This document shows, one piece after another, positions 16,293 to 25,355 of a stretch of DNA of 64,000 bases. Source of the DNA: Radiobacillus deserti (lineage in GTDB: Bacteria > Bacillota > Bacilli > Bacillales > Amphibacillaceae). The position numbers and the translations under genes are program-made. The stretch covers positions 2,914,001 through 2,978,000 of the forward strand of contig NZ_CP041666.1 in NCBI RefSeq assembly GCF_007301515.1, given 5' to 3'. The notes under the pieces are model-generated. The model searched no databases. It had not been told where the DNA came from and saw only the letters and a program-made list of their open reading frames with translations. Position 1 is the stretch's first letter, and each line of letters begins with the position of its first letter.

Positions 16293-18803
16293 TTGTTTAA
16301 AAAGTTAATGGTATCTCTCTTATGCCTCACCCTTGCTTTCCCTATCGCAACACCTTCTGTTACAAAAGCAAAAACTTCAGATATGCAACACAATCAGGAG
16401 CTTTGGAGTGCTGTTAAACCACTCGACACCATAACAAGCTTTTTAAATACGGGGGCACACCCTGATGATGAACGAAGCCACTTATTAGCCTACTTGTCCA
16501 GAGGACTTGGTGTTCATACCGCTAGCCTTATTGCCAATCGTGGAGAAGGTGGTCAAAATGAAATTGGTGAAGAACTCGGAAATGGTTTAGGTATCATTCG
16601 ATCAAGAGAAATGATTGAGGCCTCCAAAGTTACCGGAGTTAAAGTCTTTCACTTAAGTGAGACGACAAGTGATGAAATTTATGATTTTGGTTTTTCAAAA
16701 GCTCCAGGAGATACACTTTCGAAGTGGGGAGAGGAACTCACTTATGAACGATTCATTCGAAGAATCAGAACATACAAACCAGATATCGTCATGCCTTCCT
16801 TCCGTGACGTCGAGAGTCAGCATGGACATCACCGTGCCATTACCCGATTAAGTCTTAAAGCCTTTGAAGATGCTGCAGACCCAACCGTTTTTCCTGAACA
16901 ACTAGAAGAAGGATTAACAACCTGGCAAATCAAGAAGCTTTACTTACCTGCATCAAAGGAGCAAGCGACACTAGGAATAGAAATTGGCGAGTATGATCCT
17001 ATTTATGAGATGACCTACCCGCAGCTTGGAGAGAAGTCTAGATACTTACACAAAAGCCAAGGAATGGGAAATGAAGTAGAACCAGGCTCTCGTATCGAAT
17101 ATTTAGAGTTAGTAAAATCCGCTGTTGGGGATATTCCAGAGCAGGAAGAAAGTCTTTTTGAAGGACTCTATTACGACTTTAATGACTACGCGGCTAGCCT
17201 GAAGAAATCGGACAACAAAGTAAAAGGAGCACTAAAACAGGTACAAAAAGAACTAGAAGAAGTGGTAGATGCCTATCCTAGCAACTCTAACGTGTTAAAA
17301 GAAACACATGAAGCTTTAGACAAACTACGAAAAGCAGAGAAAAAAGTAGAGAGGTTCTCCTTTAAACATGTCGACAAAACGGATTTACTTCACCGTTTAG
17401 ATGTAAAAGAAGAGCAACTTCAGGAAGTAAGTAAAGTTGCAGCAGGACTGGAGGTAACTACTAGTGTCGAAAAACCTGTACTAGCTCAAGGAACAGAAAC
17501 AAATGTTACGGTTGAGCTTTCTAACAACGGAGAACAAACATTAAAGAAAGTTGCACCTACATTAAATACACCAGCTGAATGGGTAGTAGATGGGGACGCC
17601 AATGCCATCCAATTAGCCCCAGGGGAAAAGAAAACGGTAGAGTTCTCGGTTCAAGTACCTGAGGATGCACCTTATTATAATCCATATGACGAATCCGTTC
17701 TTTCAACAGAGGTAAGCTATCAATATGGAAAAGAACAAGTAAGCACCACGTTCCAGCCTGAAGAAACGATAGCTGTTCTTCCGGAAGTAGGATTGAAAGC
17801 AAATCCGGAAACACTAGCTGTCAACACCGCTCAGCCTAGAAAAGCCATGACATTCGATATTACGGTTACAAACTATACACACGCCAGTTTAGAGGCAGAT
17901 GTTTCGTTACAATTGCCGGAAGGCTGGGAGAATGTACAAAGCAAAACAGTAACTTTTGCTGCAAGTGAAACGGAGAAAACAGTGTCCTTTACGATTACAC
18001 CTCCCGAACAATTAACAGATGAACCGTTTAAGATTGTACCAACGGCAACTGTAAATGGGAAGGAAATAAAGGAATCCGTTCAAGTCATCTCCTATGACCA
18101 TATCGGAACCTTCTATAACATTCAGCCAGCTGACGTAAGGGGCGTAGCTTTTAACTTAAAATTCCCGGAAGATAAGAAAATTGGTTACGTGGATTCAGGC
18201 TTTGATCAAGTCGCAGAAAAGCTATCGGAAGTGGAAATGGATATTACAAAAATCGAAGACTTAGGCTCAGCCGATTTGTCCCAATTCGATACAGTTGTAA
18301 CGGGAATTCGTGCCTACCTCTCTCGTGCAGACTTAGTGGAGCATAATCAAAAACTATTAGATTATGCGAAGAATGGCGGACACGTTGTCGTTCAGTACAA
18401 CAAACCATGGGATAACTGGAATGCGAAAACAACCGCTCCATATCCACTAACGATTGGCCAGCCGTCTATTGAATGGAGAGTAACTGACGAGGCATCTGAA
18501 TATAACATCTTACAGCCCGAACATGAACTATTTAATCAACCAAATGTGATTACCGAAAAAGATTGGGACGGTTGGATTCAAGAACGAGGATTGTACTATC
18601 CAATGGAATGGTCCAGTGAATATGAGACTTTCTTAACGATGACCGATTTGGACGGAGATCAATTTGAAGGTGGTATATTGTTAGCGGATTATGGGGAAGG
18701 AAGCTATATCTATACGAACCTTGTTTGGTACCGTCAGATTCAGAATTTAGTACCTGGCGGGTATCGGATCTTTACTAATTTGATTAGTTATGATGGGGAA
18801 TAA
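16293..18803 (+). CDS. Secreted PIG-L family N-acetylglucosaminyl deacetylase, multidomain
   Basis: An 836-aa exported protein. The start is TTG at 16293 behind AGAGGAG, and the signal peptide ends near VTKA-KTS. The PIG-L (LmbE-like) domain spans about 48-250: AHPDDE at 55-60 and SQHGHH near 183-188 are the zinc ligands. A helical linker (about 290-390) leads to beta-sandwich repeats rich in PxGE/KTVEF motifs, resembling NEW3/NPCBM-associated domains, and the last 200 residues look like a GATase-like Rossmann region (KKIGYVDSGFDQ, NGGHVVVQYNKPW). The family removes acetyl groups from GlcNAc-containing molecules. It could process the cell's own glycans or an environmental amino sugar; the substrate is open. 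No operon partner follows. Confidence 0.85.
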   Translation: MFKKLMVSLLCLTLAFPIATPSVTKAKTSDMQHNQELWSAVKPLDTITSFLNTGAHPDDERSHLLAYLSRGLGVHTASLIANRGEGGQNEIGEELGNGLGIIRSREMIEASKVTGVKVFHLSETTSDEIYDFGFSKAPGDTLSKWGEELTYERFIRRIRTYKPDIVMPSFRDVESQHGHHRAITRLSLKAFEDAADPTVFPEQLEEGLTTWQIKKLYLPASKEQATLGIEIGEYDPIYEMTYPQLGEKSRYLHKSQGMGNEVEPGSRIEYLELVKSAVGDIPEQEESLFEGLYYDFNDYAASLKKSDNKVKGALKQVQKELEEVVDAYPSNSNVLKETHEALDKLRKAEKKVERFSFKHVDKTDLLHRLDVKEEQLQEVSKVAAGLEVTTSVEKPVLAQGTETNVTVELSNNGEQTLKKVAPTLNTPAEWVVDGDANAIQLAPGEKKTVEFSVQVPEDAPYYNPYDESVLSTEVSYQYGKEQVSTTFQPEETIAVLPEVGLKANPETLAVNTAQPRKAMTFDITVTNYTHASLEADVSLQLPEGWENVQSKTVTFAASETEKTVSFTITPPEQLTDEPFKIVPTATVNGKEIKESVQVISYDHIGTFYNIQPADVRGVAFNLKFPEDKKIGYVDSGFDQVAEKLSEVEMDITKIEDLGSADLSQFDTVVTGIRAYLSRADLVEHNQKLLDYAKNGGHVVVQYNKPWDNWNAKTTAPYPLTIGQPSIEWRVTDEASEYNILQPEHELFNQPNVITEKDWDGWIQERGLYYPMEWSSEYETFLTMTDLDGDQFEGGILLADYGEGSYIYTNLVWYRQIQNLVPGGYRIFTNLISYDGE

Positions 18804-18920
18804 ATAGATAAAGAGGGTACTGTGCTTTTTACAAGAGGTAATCATACGCTAGTCGCAAGATGTTGAATGTATGTACTTTAGGTGGGAATCTCTTAATTCC
18901 CTAAATGGATTTCTAATAAT

Positions 18921-18961
18921 GAAATGAGCAGGAGCAACATATGGTTGCCTCTGCTCATTTC
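18921..18961. terminator. Large hairpin between convergent genes
   Basis: GAAATGAGCAG at 18921-18931 pairs with CTGCTCATTTC at 18951-18961, extended inwards by GCAAC and GTTGC. The T-run is interrupted (ATGTGTACTTTT), so termination is likely but not certain. It lies between the PIG-L gene and the converging DUF2628 remnant. Confidence 0.5.
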
Positions 18962-19038
18962 ATGTGTACTTTTGCATCACATCATCGTTTTTACAAGTGC
19001 TAAGAAATATGTGACCATGTGATACCCAGTAGATAACT

Positions 19039-19385
19039 TTAGCTACAAAGAACGTTAAGCTCCCATTTCATTTCCAACTGTTGTAGGACGATTCCTTTTG
19101 ATTGCAATAGGTTCTGAGTATGTTCATCTGCCGGTTTATAGCCTTTTTCCAATAAATCTTTAATATTGATCTTATTATAGACAAAAGAAAAAATAATACC
19201 TGGAATCCATGCTCCAAACCCAAGAGTGAAAACTCCGACAAGTGCAGCAGTTATAAACATTATTGCTGCCCATTTTAAGTCTCCTCTAAAAAGCGCTGAA
19301 AAAAGCCAAAGAAAAAAGTTGTCCAACTGAAGCCTACTTTAACTTCCTTTACTACTCCCGCATTGTGTTGTAATCTTGCACGCAT
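19039..19385 (-). pseudogene. DUF2628-type small membrane protein, frameshifted
   Basis: Reading from ATG 19385 (AGGGAGG upstream) gives MRARLQHNAG, VVKEVKVGFSWTTFFFGFF, then the frame breaks in a run of six A/T at 19299-19304. One base fewer restores SALFRGDLKWAAIMFITA, two membrane helices, and the family-like ending DLLEKGYKPADEHTQNLL. The intact product would be about 115 aa. The function of DUF2628 proteins is unknown. The break may be a real mutation or a homopolymer error in the sequence. The next two genes on the same strand are broken in the same way. Confidence 0.65.
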
Positions 19386-19726
19386 TTAAAAACCTCCCTT
19401 CACTTTGTATAATTATTTACTAAACCATTAACAGAGGAATAAGAAATTTAGCATGATTTTTTAGAAAATTATTCCAACGAATAGTAATAAAGCACTTATG
19501 TTAATGTATATTCATTAGTATCTATTGCCTAATAACTTAAAAGACACAGCCGCAGAAATTGGCTTCTAGTAAATGGTTTTAAGTTTTTTAATCTTAAAAC
19601 CATTTACTAGACGATCTGCTTCTTTTCTTTACCTATCCTCGCCCACCGTCTTCATCAAGCCAGGAACCTGATGTGGTGCTCTCGTATCCTTACTAAATTC
19701 TTATTTTATAAAATCCCACCAGCCGT
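19386..19726. other. Non-coding stretch with a 19-bp perfect inverted repeat
   Basis: Apart from a perfect inverted repeat at 19565-19611 I see no gene here. The stretch is AT-rich and lies between the broken DUF2628 gene and the IS30 scar. Confidence 0.4.
19565..19611. repeat. 19-bp perfect inverted repeat with 9-bp loop
   Basis: TCTAGTAAATGGTTTTAAG at 19565-19583 is exactly complementary to the arm at 19593-19611. Outside it, GCAGA and TCTGC extend the pairing after small bulges. No T-run follows on either strand, so it is not a standard terminator. It may be a cruciform or the end of a lost mobile element near the IS30 scar. Confidence 0.6.
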
Positions 19727-19734
19727 ATGTTCAT

Positions 19735-19850
19735 GACAGACGTCTCCATTATTTTGCTGATCCATACTCATGGCAGCGCGGAACCAATGAAAAGGCCAAC
19801 GGTCTCTTGCGTGAGTTTTTCCCTAAGCATTTTGGGAAGAAGTGTCGCAG
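19735..19850 (+). pseudogene. IS30-family transposase C-terminal remnant
   Basis: One plus-strand frame reads RRLHYFADPYSWQRGT, then NEKANGLLREFFPKHFGKK, followed by a stop. This closely resembles the catalytic C-terminal motif of IS30 transposases, YFADPxSxWQRGxNExxNGLLRxxFPKG. No start, upstream catalytic part or terminal repeats are recognisable. It overlaps the end of the VanZ-like gene region only marginally and is a dead scar. Confidence 0.6.
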
Positions 19851-19910
19851 TTAGATTGACAAACCGTCTAATAAAAAAAAGGACATCCAACAATGAATGC
19901 CCTAAAAGCG

Positions 19911-20295
19911 TTACCGCTGCTTATCGAGGAAAGGAAGTTTAATAACAAGCACAATACCCAAAACATCCGCAGTCAAATCATACATATGCGAACCTCTACC
20001 AAAGAAAGGCTGAATGAGCTCCGTTCCAACCCCTAATAACAATGCAAATGAAATAACAAAAATACTTATTAGGTTTCACTCGGTAAAGTAAAATGGCCAG
20101 GATACCGAACATAATGAAATGACCAACTAACTCTACCTTACTGGTTCGCTCAAATCCATATAACTCAAAGAACTCATAGTAAGATGGATCTGGAACTAAG
20201 TTAAAATTCACTTTTCCTTGTTCTAAAAACGCAAATACACTTCTGGTTGTAGTACCAATTAGTATAAAGACAATCCATAGTATTAAAAGAACCAT
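19911..20295 (-). pseudogene. VanZ-like family membrane protein, frameshifted
   Basis: The frame starting at 20295 (MVLLILWIVFILIGTTTRSVFAFLEQG) shows VanZ features: SKVELVGHFIMFGILAILLYRVKP. It shifts at about 20066-20073. The neighbouring frame then continues the family: ISIFVISFALLLGVGTEL, IQPFFGRGSHMYDLTADVLG, ending LPFLDKQR at 19911. The rejoined product would be about 127 aa with four helices. VanZ-like proteins are small membrane proteins, some linked to glycopeptide or lipoglycopeptide tolerance; the role here is unknown. A sequence error cannot be excluded. Confidence 0.65.
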
Positions 20296-20359
20296 TGATG
20301 TTCACCCACCTTGTTGCTTCAAGTGTTGGTTATTTTTGGCCTTTTAATACCCTACCCAT

Positions 20360-21257
20360 TTAGGAAGCACGCTTAACCAGCATTTTATGAACCTTCGAAA
20401 TCTCCTCATCCGATACAGCCATATAATAAATTCCATCAATGGTTGTTCCAGTTCCTTGTAGCTGGTAAGTTGCAAAGTTCTGTCTCGTATCCTTGTAATT
20501 AAACATCAGATTCTTCATATCATCGAAGTTCATATTTCGTTGCCATATTGCTACCAAGGACGTCCATCAAATCACTAATCTTACCTACAGAGCCTAAATT
20601 AGCTCCTTTATCAATGATCCCTTGAATAACTTTTCGTTGACGTTCTGTACGACCAAAGTCCCCACGTGGATCTTGCTTTCTCATTCGAACATATTCAAGG
20701 GTCTCCGCACCATTTAAATTAACCTCTCCAACCGCAAAATCATTAAAGGCAATTTCATTATCAATCGTAATTCCACCAAGTACATCAACCGTCTCCGCTA
20801 AGCCTTCCATATTGATACGTACAAAATAATCTAACTCAATGTCTAGCATATTTTCTACTGTCGCAATAGACATCTCTGGTCCACCAAACGCATAGGCATG
20901 GTTTATTTTATCCATTGTACCTTTACCCACGATTTCCGTTCTTGTATCACGGGGGATACTCACCAAGTTAGCACTATCATTACTCGGATCTAGAGAAAGA
21001 ACCATTAACGCATCTGATCTCCCACTATCATTTTCCCGTGCATCTACTCCTAATAATAGGATGTTAAGTGGCTTCTTCTCCTCTACTTTCTTTTGAACAA
21101 CTTCTCTATCAATCGATTCTATTGGTTCATAGACTTTCTTGTTTACAGTTTGTTTGGCATCGTTGTAGATGCTGAAGGCATATGTGCCAATTCCGAGTAT
21201 AATTACTCCAATCACGATTAAAGAGATCTTTAACCACTTTCTGCTTTTTTTCTTCAT
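20360..21257 (-). pseudogene. LytR-CpsA-Psr (LCP) family protein, frameshifted near C-terminus
   Basis: The first 240 residues are a normal LCP protein: one N-terminal membrane helix, LNILLLGVDAREN, GRSDALMVLSLD, SIPRDTRTEI, KINHAYAFGG and RMRKQDPRGDFGRTERQR, which hold the polyprenyl-phosphate-binding Arg and Asp residues. The frame breaks at about 20535, where AAA replaces AA, and the other frame continues NMNFDDMKNLMFNYKDTRQ to 20360. LCP enzymes attach teichoic acids or other polymers to peptidoglycan. The catalytic core is intact, so the truncated protein might keep some activity. An intact LCP gene lies at 52519. The start ATG follows GGAGGAAG. Confidence 0.75.
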
Positions 21258-21602
21258 TTTATCTCTTCCTCCAAAATTAGAAACTATAAACTAATAGTCA
21301 TATTCATCCTAGACAAAATCCCGATAAATTTACAGATATTCTCATTCATAATACCATATACATGTATCATTTTGCATACCAATTATAGGTACATAATTTT
21401 CTAAATCTAGCTAATCCATTACTTTGAAAATTCATATAGAAAGTTATGAACATATATTTTTGTTGAAAACGCATTCATATTATGCTAGAATTTTAAACGA
21501 ATAACCTCCGAGAGCATCTACATTTCAAGATGGAAGTCGTTTCTTTCCTGGAACAACACCCCACTTGAAAGATGGAGGATCTTTCTGGAGAGTGAAAAAG
21601 CG
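21258..21602. other. Divergent intergenic region and leader of the DUF3870 operon
   Basis: It contains the promoter and cre at 21463-21491, then a leader of about 105 nt. In the leader, GAAAGAT (21567-21573) and ATCTTTC (21579-21585) form a stem whose loop is GGAGG, just ahead of the actual binding site GGAGAG. Nothing else is recognised. Confidence 0.45.
21463..21491 (+). promoter_or_regulatory. SigA promoter overlapped by a full-consensus CcpA cre site
   Basis: TTGAAA (21463-21468), a 17-bp spacer and TGCTAGAAT with -10 TAGAAT (21486-21491) form a good vegetative promoter. TTGAAAACGCATTCAT at 21463-21478 matches every position of the cre consensus WTGNAANCGNWNNCAW and covers the -35 box. 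This predicts catabolite repression of the downstream operon. Confidence 0.75.
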
Positions 21603-21920
21603 ATGTATCCTAAGAATACCATATATGTTCTCGGGGAAGCGAAATCCCCTGGGAATAATGCGATAACAAAAGAATATGATTCTTTCTTTATTGGTTTTGT
21701 TGTCGATACCACAAACAACCTTATTGTTGATACTGAGTGTACTTCCATGTTGGATATTACATCCAAATTTGTGAATAGTATTTTTGTTGGTCAGAGCATG
21801 GCTGACTGTGATTGGATTGAAGAAGAGGTTACCTCACGATATTTTGGATCCTCACAGAAGGCGATTATTGTAGCTTTTAAACAAGCTCATAAAAAATATA
21901 TGAATGCCCTACACAAGTAG
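21603..21920 (+). CDS. DUF3870 family protein
   Basis: A 105-aa cytoplasmic protein with IYVLGEAKSPGNNAITKEY, GFVVDTTNNLIVDTECTSML and RYFGSSQKAIIVAFKQAHKKY, which match the pattern I know for DUF3870. Its function is unknown; relatives often sit beside amidohydrolase or transporter genes for amino-acid derivatives. The ATG at 21603 follows GGAGAG. It is the first gene behind the cre-controlled promoter, with a hairpin before the DUF819 gene that may reduce read-through. Confidence 0.75.
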   Translation: MYPKNTIYVLGEAKSPGNNAITKEYDSFFIGFVVDTTNNLIVDTECTSMLDITSKFVNSIFVGQSMADCDWIEEEVTSRYFGSSQKAIIVAFKQAHKKYMNALHK

Positions 21921-21950
21921 GAAGCTGCTTTATCTTACAATACGTGGATA

Positions 21951-21999
21951 AAACCCAGCTGCTAGAAGGATAATCCCTTTCTGGTGGCTGGGTTTTTCA
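21951..21999 (+). terminator. Hairpin between DUF3870 and DUF819 genes
   Basis: AAACCCAGC (21951-21959) pairs with GCTGGGTTT (21987-21995), with an inner AGAAGG/CCTTTCT stem, and is followed by TT. It could terminate or attenuate transcription into the DUF819 gene. Confidence 0.65.
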
Positions 22000-22029
22000 T
22001 ATTTTATATAAAAAAAGGAGGAGTTCCAT

Positions 22030-23196
22030 ATGATACAGGAAGGTTTTTTGTATCTTGGTGTCGTGATCGGTTTAGCCGGTTTAGTTGCCTGGCTTGAATC
22101 TGGATCAAAAAGTAAGTTCTTTAAAGTAGTACCCGGAATTGTACTTATTTATTTTGGTGGCGCCATCTTAAAAACAACTGGCATTATCGGATCCACAGAG
22201 GCGGTGGATGCAGCTTACGGAAATGTCCGTGATGTATTGCTACCTATGCTCATTTTATTAATGCTATTAAACTGTGATTTAAGAAAACTAGTAAAACTTG
22301 GACCAAAAATGCTGATTGGATACTTTACGGCATCGATTAGTATTATTTTAGGCTTTGTTCTGACCTATTTGTTGTTCCAAGGTCTGTACGCGTCTGAAAC
22401 TTGGAAAGCGTTTGGCGCATTGGCAGGAAGCTGGACCGGTGGATCAGCAAATATGGTTATCATTCAAGGGATCCTAGAAGTACCTGAAAACATTTTCGGT
22501 TATGCGCTCATCATGGATACTGTCAATTATTCGACATGGGTCATGATTATGTTCTGGTTAGTTCCATTTGCCGCTGTATTTAACAAATGGGCAAAATCAG
22601 ATACGTCCCACCTTGATGAAGTAAGTGCTGAGTTAAAAGAGGAACATGAAGAGCAAAAAGATAAGTTTACGAAGTTTGTACATTTAATGGGATTAATTTC
22701 ATTAGCCATTTTTGTTTCTGCAGTCGCAGCAAAAGTCGGATCCCTTCTTCCATCGTTTGGAACTGTTGTCAATGCTACAACTTGGACGATTTTAATTGTA
22801 TCTATTGCTGGTGTCGTCCTAGCCATGACGAAAATATCCAAAGTACCTGGATCCATGGATGTTGCCAATGTACTACTGTATATCGTTATCGCGCTCATCG
22901 CATCACGAGCAGACTTCTCTCAACTATTTCAAGCGCCGATTTATATCGTTTCCGGATTTGCCATTTTAGCTATTCATGGCATCCTTCTTATGATTGCGGC
23001 CCGTCTCTTTAAACTAGATCTTTTTACACTTGGAGTTTCTAGCCTTGCGAATATTGGTGGGATGGCCTCTGCTCCGCTTCTTGCAGGAGCTTATCATAGA
23101 TCCTTAATTCCAATTGGGGTGTTAATGGCACTTGCCGGATCTTTCCTAGGAACGTATTACGGATTGCTAACGGCAAAAATTCTTTCTTTACTATAG
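22030..23196 (+). CDS. DUF819 family membrane carrier
   Basis: A 388-aa protein with about ten membrane segments: GDFTA-like stretches LLPMLILLMLLNCDLRKL, GSWTGGSANMVIIQGIL and LGVSSLANIGGMASAPLLAGAY are typical of DUF819 (YjcL-like). A charged cytoplasmic loop at about 195-215 divides the protein. The family is thought to be transporters and is often next to L-Ala-D/L-Glu epimerase genes, as here. Uptake of murein dipeptides or acidic amino-acid compounds is inferred. RBS AGGAGGAG precedes the ATG. Confidence 0.82.
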   Translation: MIQEGFLYLGVVIGLAGLVAWLESGSKSKFFKVVPGIVLIYFGGAILKTTGIIGSTEAVDAAYGNVRDVLLPMLILLMLLNCDLRKLVKLGPKMLIGYFTASISIILGFVLTYLLFQGLYASETWKAFGALAGSWTGGSANMVIIQGILEVPENIFGYALIMDTVNYSTWVMIMFWLVPFAAVFNKWAKSDTSHLDEVSAELKEEHEEQKDKFTKFVHLMGLISLAIFVSAVAAKVGSLLPSFGTVVNATTWTILIVSIAGVVLAMTKISKVPGSMDVANVLLYIVIALIASRADFSQLFQAPIYIVSGFAILAIHGILLMIAARLFKLDLFTLGVSSLANIGGMASAPLLAGAYHRSLIPIGVLMALAGSFLGTYYGLLTAKILSLL

Positions 23197-23247
23197 AGAA
23201 ACACTTTTATGAAAAAGACTATTACCCTATTAAAGGAGATTACTCAC

Positions 23248-24312
23248 GTGAAAATTGTAAATGTAACTAGCGAGAGGCGTGAAGTGAAATTAAAAAAGCC
23301 ATTCAAAACGGCACTTAGACAAGTAACCTCTATTGAAGTCATTGATGTGAGAGTCGAGTTAGAAAATGGTGAAGTTGGGTTTGGTTCTGCTTCAGCCACT
23401 TGGAAAATAACCGGAGATTCCATGGAAGGAATGCAAGCAGCTATCCACGGTCCTATTAAAGAAGCAATCATTGATAAAGATATTGTTTCTCTAGGGAGTA
23501 TCCTTACTGATCTACAACGAAGCTGTGTCGGAAATACAAGTGCAAAGGCTGCGGTTGATATAGCTTTACATGATGCATATTGCCGAATGTATCAAATCCC
23601 TCTTTATGCATATTTAGGTGGAAAATCAAACGTGGTAGAAACAGATATGACCGTAAGCATTGATCACCCTGACGTTATGTATAAAGAAGCTACAGATATC
23701 GTGAAACAAGGCTTTAAAGTTATAAAAATTAAAGTAGGCAATGATGCAAAACAAGATATTTACCGGATTGAGAAGGTGCGCGAGGCTGCGGGTGATCAAG
23801 TTCATCTGCGCCTCGACGCCAATCAAGGTTGGACTAGTAAACAAGCGGTACAAATTATTAAACACTTAGAGCGAGAAAACATAAGAATTGAGCTCGTTGA
23901 ACAGCCTGTACCATCTAACGATATAGAAGGTCTTAAATTTATCCGCGAACGAGTTGCAACCCCAATCATGGCCGATGAAAGTGCCTTTTCTCCTAAGCAA
24001 AGTTTTCAATTGTTACAGACAGGTGCTGTGGACCTGATCAATATTAAATTAATGAAAACTGGTGGCATTCGACAAGCTTGGCAAATTGCTGACATATGCG
24101 AGGCGGCTGGTATCCAATGCATGATTGGCAGCATGATGGAGTCTATTGCGTCTGTTACAGCTGCAGCCCATGTTGCAGTGGCACACCAAAATATCACCTA
24201 CTACGACCTCGATGCACCACTGTGGATGGCTGACGAAGGCTTGAAAGGAGGCATGCAGTACAACGGAAGCATTGTGGAGTTACAGGACCGAAATGGATTA
24301 GGTATTGGTTAA
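23248..24312 (+). CDS. ykfB: L-Ala-D/L-Glu epimerase (enolase superfamily)
   Basis: A 354-aa enzyme of the muconate-lactonising subgroup. GTG at 23248 has AAAGGAG nine bases upstream; the ATG at 23209 lacks a site. Key residues are visible: the KxK motif in VIKIKVG, metal ligands Asp in LRLDANQGW, Glu in LVEQPV and Asp in MADESAF, and the second-base Lys in INIKLMKTGG. Such enzymes convert L-Ala-D-Glu from peptidoglycan to L-Ala-L-Glu, so that it can be hydrolysed. The neighbouring NlpC/P60 endopeptidase generates that dipeptide, matching the ykf recycling pathway of B. subtilis. A different dipeptide specificity is possible. Confidence 0.85.
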   Translation: MKIVNVTSERREVKLKKPFKTALRQVTSIEVIDVRVELENGEVGFGSASATWKITGDSMEGMQAAIHGPIKEAIIDKDIVSLGSILTDLQRSCVGNTSAKAAVDIALHDAYCRMYQIPLYAYLGGKSNVVETDMTVSIDHPDVMYKEATDIVKQGFKVIKIKVGNDAKQDIYRIEKVREAAGDQVHLRLDANQGWTSKQAVQIIKHLERENIRIELVEQPVPSNDIEGLKFIRERVATPIMADESAFSPKQSFQLLQTGAVDLINIKLMKTGGIRQAWQIADICEAAGIQCMIGSMMESIASVTAAAHVAVAHQNITYYDLDAPLWMADEGLKGGMQYNGSIVELQDRNGLGIG

Positions 24313-24338
24313 AATCATGTGGAGGTGTTTTTCTGAAA

Positions 24339-25355
24339 ATGAAAAAGAAGTGGTTACTTTACATTCTTGTTGTTCTTACCTTTAGCTTCATGTTCCCAGC
24401 ATCCTCATTCGCAAAAGAAGTGGAAAAACAAAAAGAAACGGCTTTTATTGATGTCTCAGTTGCTACACTATGGTCTAGCCCCGAAGATATTCGAAAAGGC
24501 TTAGATGAACCAGCTTTAGGAAACCCAGTGGACATGTGGCAATGGACAAGGAGCATGTCGGTAGAGCAGAAGCGTGATCTTGTAGGAAGATTGCAAACAC
24601 AAGGACTTTACGGGCAAGAAGTTACGATACTAGAGGAGCAGGGAGACTGGGTTAAGGTTGCGGTACATGGTCAGCCCACACCCAAGAATGAACTCGGTTA
24701 CCCCGCTTGGTTGCCAAAGGAACAATTGGCTTATGAAAAGAAATTTGCCCAACAAAAAGATAAAAAGTCCTTTGCGCTTGTTACTTCTCCGACAACCTGG
24801 CTCTATAACGACCATAAGTTTGAAGCAAAATTTAAAGAAATCAGTTTTAATACAAGACTTCCAATTATAACTCAAAGACACGGTGCCACATTAGTAGCAA
24901 CTCCATCAGATGGGAACAAGTGGATCGATTCTAATGCAGTTTCTGTATATGAATCCAATCAAGATATTCCAGATCCAACTGGGGAAGATCTCGTTCAAAC
25001 CGGGAAGAAGTTCTTAGGTTTACCTTATCTATGGGCAGGAGCATCTGGATTTGGCTTCGACTGTTCTGGATTCACTCATACTATCTACAAATCCCATGGC
25101 ATAACCATACCGCGTGATTCTTCCGTTCAAGCGACACACGGAACTCCAGTTGCAAAAGAAGATTTACAAAAAGGCGACCTGTTGTTCTTTGCTTACAATG
25201 AAGGAAAGGGATCTGTTCATCACGTTGGTATGTATATTGGAGATGGAAAGATGATTCATGCACCAAACTCTTCAAGTACGGTGGAGATTATTGAGGTCTT
25301 TGAATCTGAGTATTACTCTTCTGAGTTTGCTGGTGCTAGGCGGTATATTGACTGA
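24339..25355 (+). CDS. ykfC: Gamma-D-glutamyl-L-diamino acid endopeptidase, SH3b-NlpC/P60
   Basis: A 338-aa exported protein with a signal peptide ending near SSFA-KEV. Two SH3b-like regions (about 30-200) precede the NlpC/P60 domain, which has the catalytic Cys in FGFDCSGF, the His in HHVGMYIG and a third His in MIHAPNSS. B. subtilis YkfC has the same layout and releases L-Ala-D-Glu from murein peptides with a free N-terminal alanine. It lies 26 bp after the epimerase gene, GGAGGTG being its ribosome site, and ends the operon at a terminator. The product feeds the epimerase. Confidence 0.88.
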   Translation: MKKKWLLYILVVLTFSFMFPASSFAKEVEKQKETAFIDVSVATLWSSPEDIRKGLDEPALGNPVDMWQWTRSMSVEQKRDLVGRLQTQGLYGQEVTILEEQGDWVKVAVHGQPTPKNELGYPAWLPKEQLAYEKKFAQQKDKKSFALVTSPTTWLYNDHKFEAKFKEISFNTRLPIITQRHGATLVATPSDGNKWIDSNAVSVYESNQDIPDPTGEDLVQTGKKFLGLPYLWAGASGFGFDCSGFTHTIYKSHGITIPRDSSVQATHGTPVAKEDLQKGDLLFFAYNEGKGSVHHVGMYIGDGKMIHAPNSSSTVEIIEVFESEYYSSEFAGARRYID

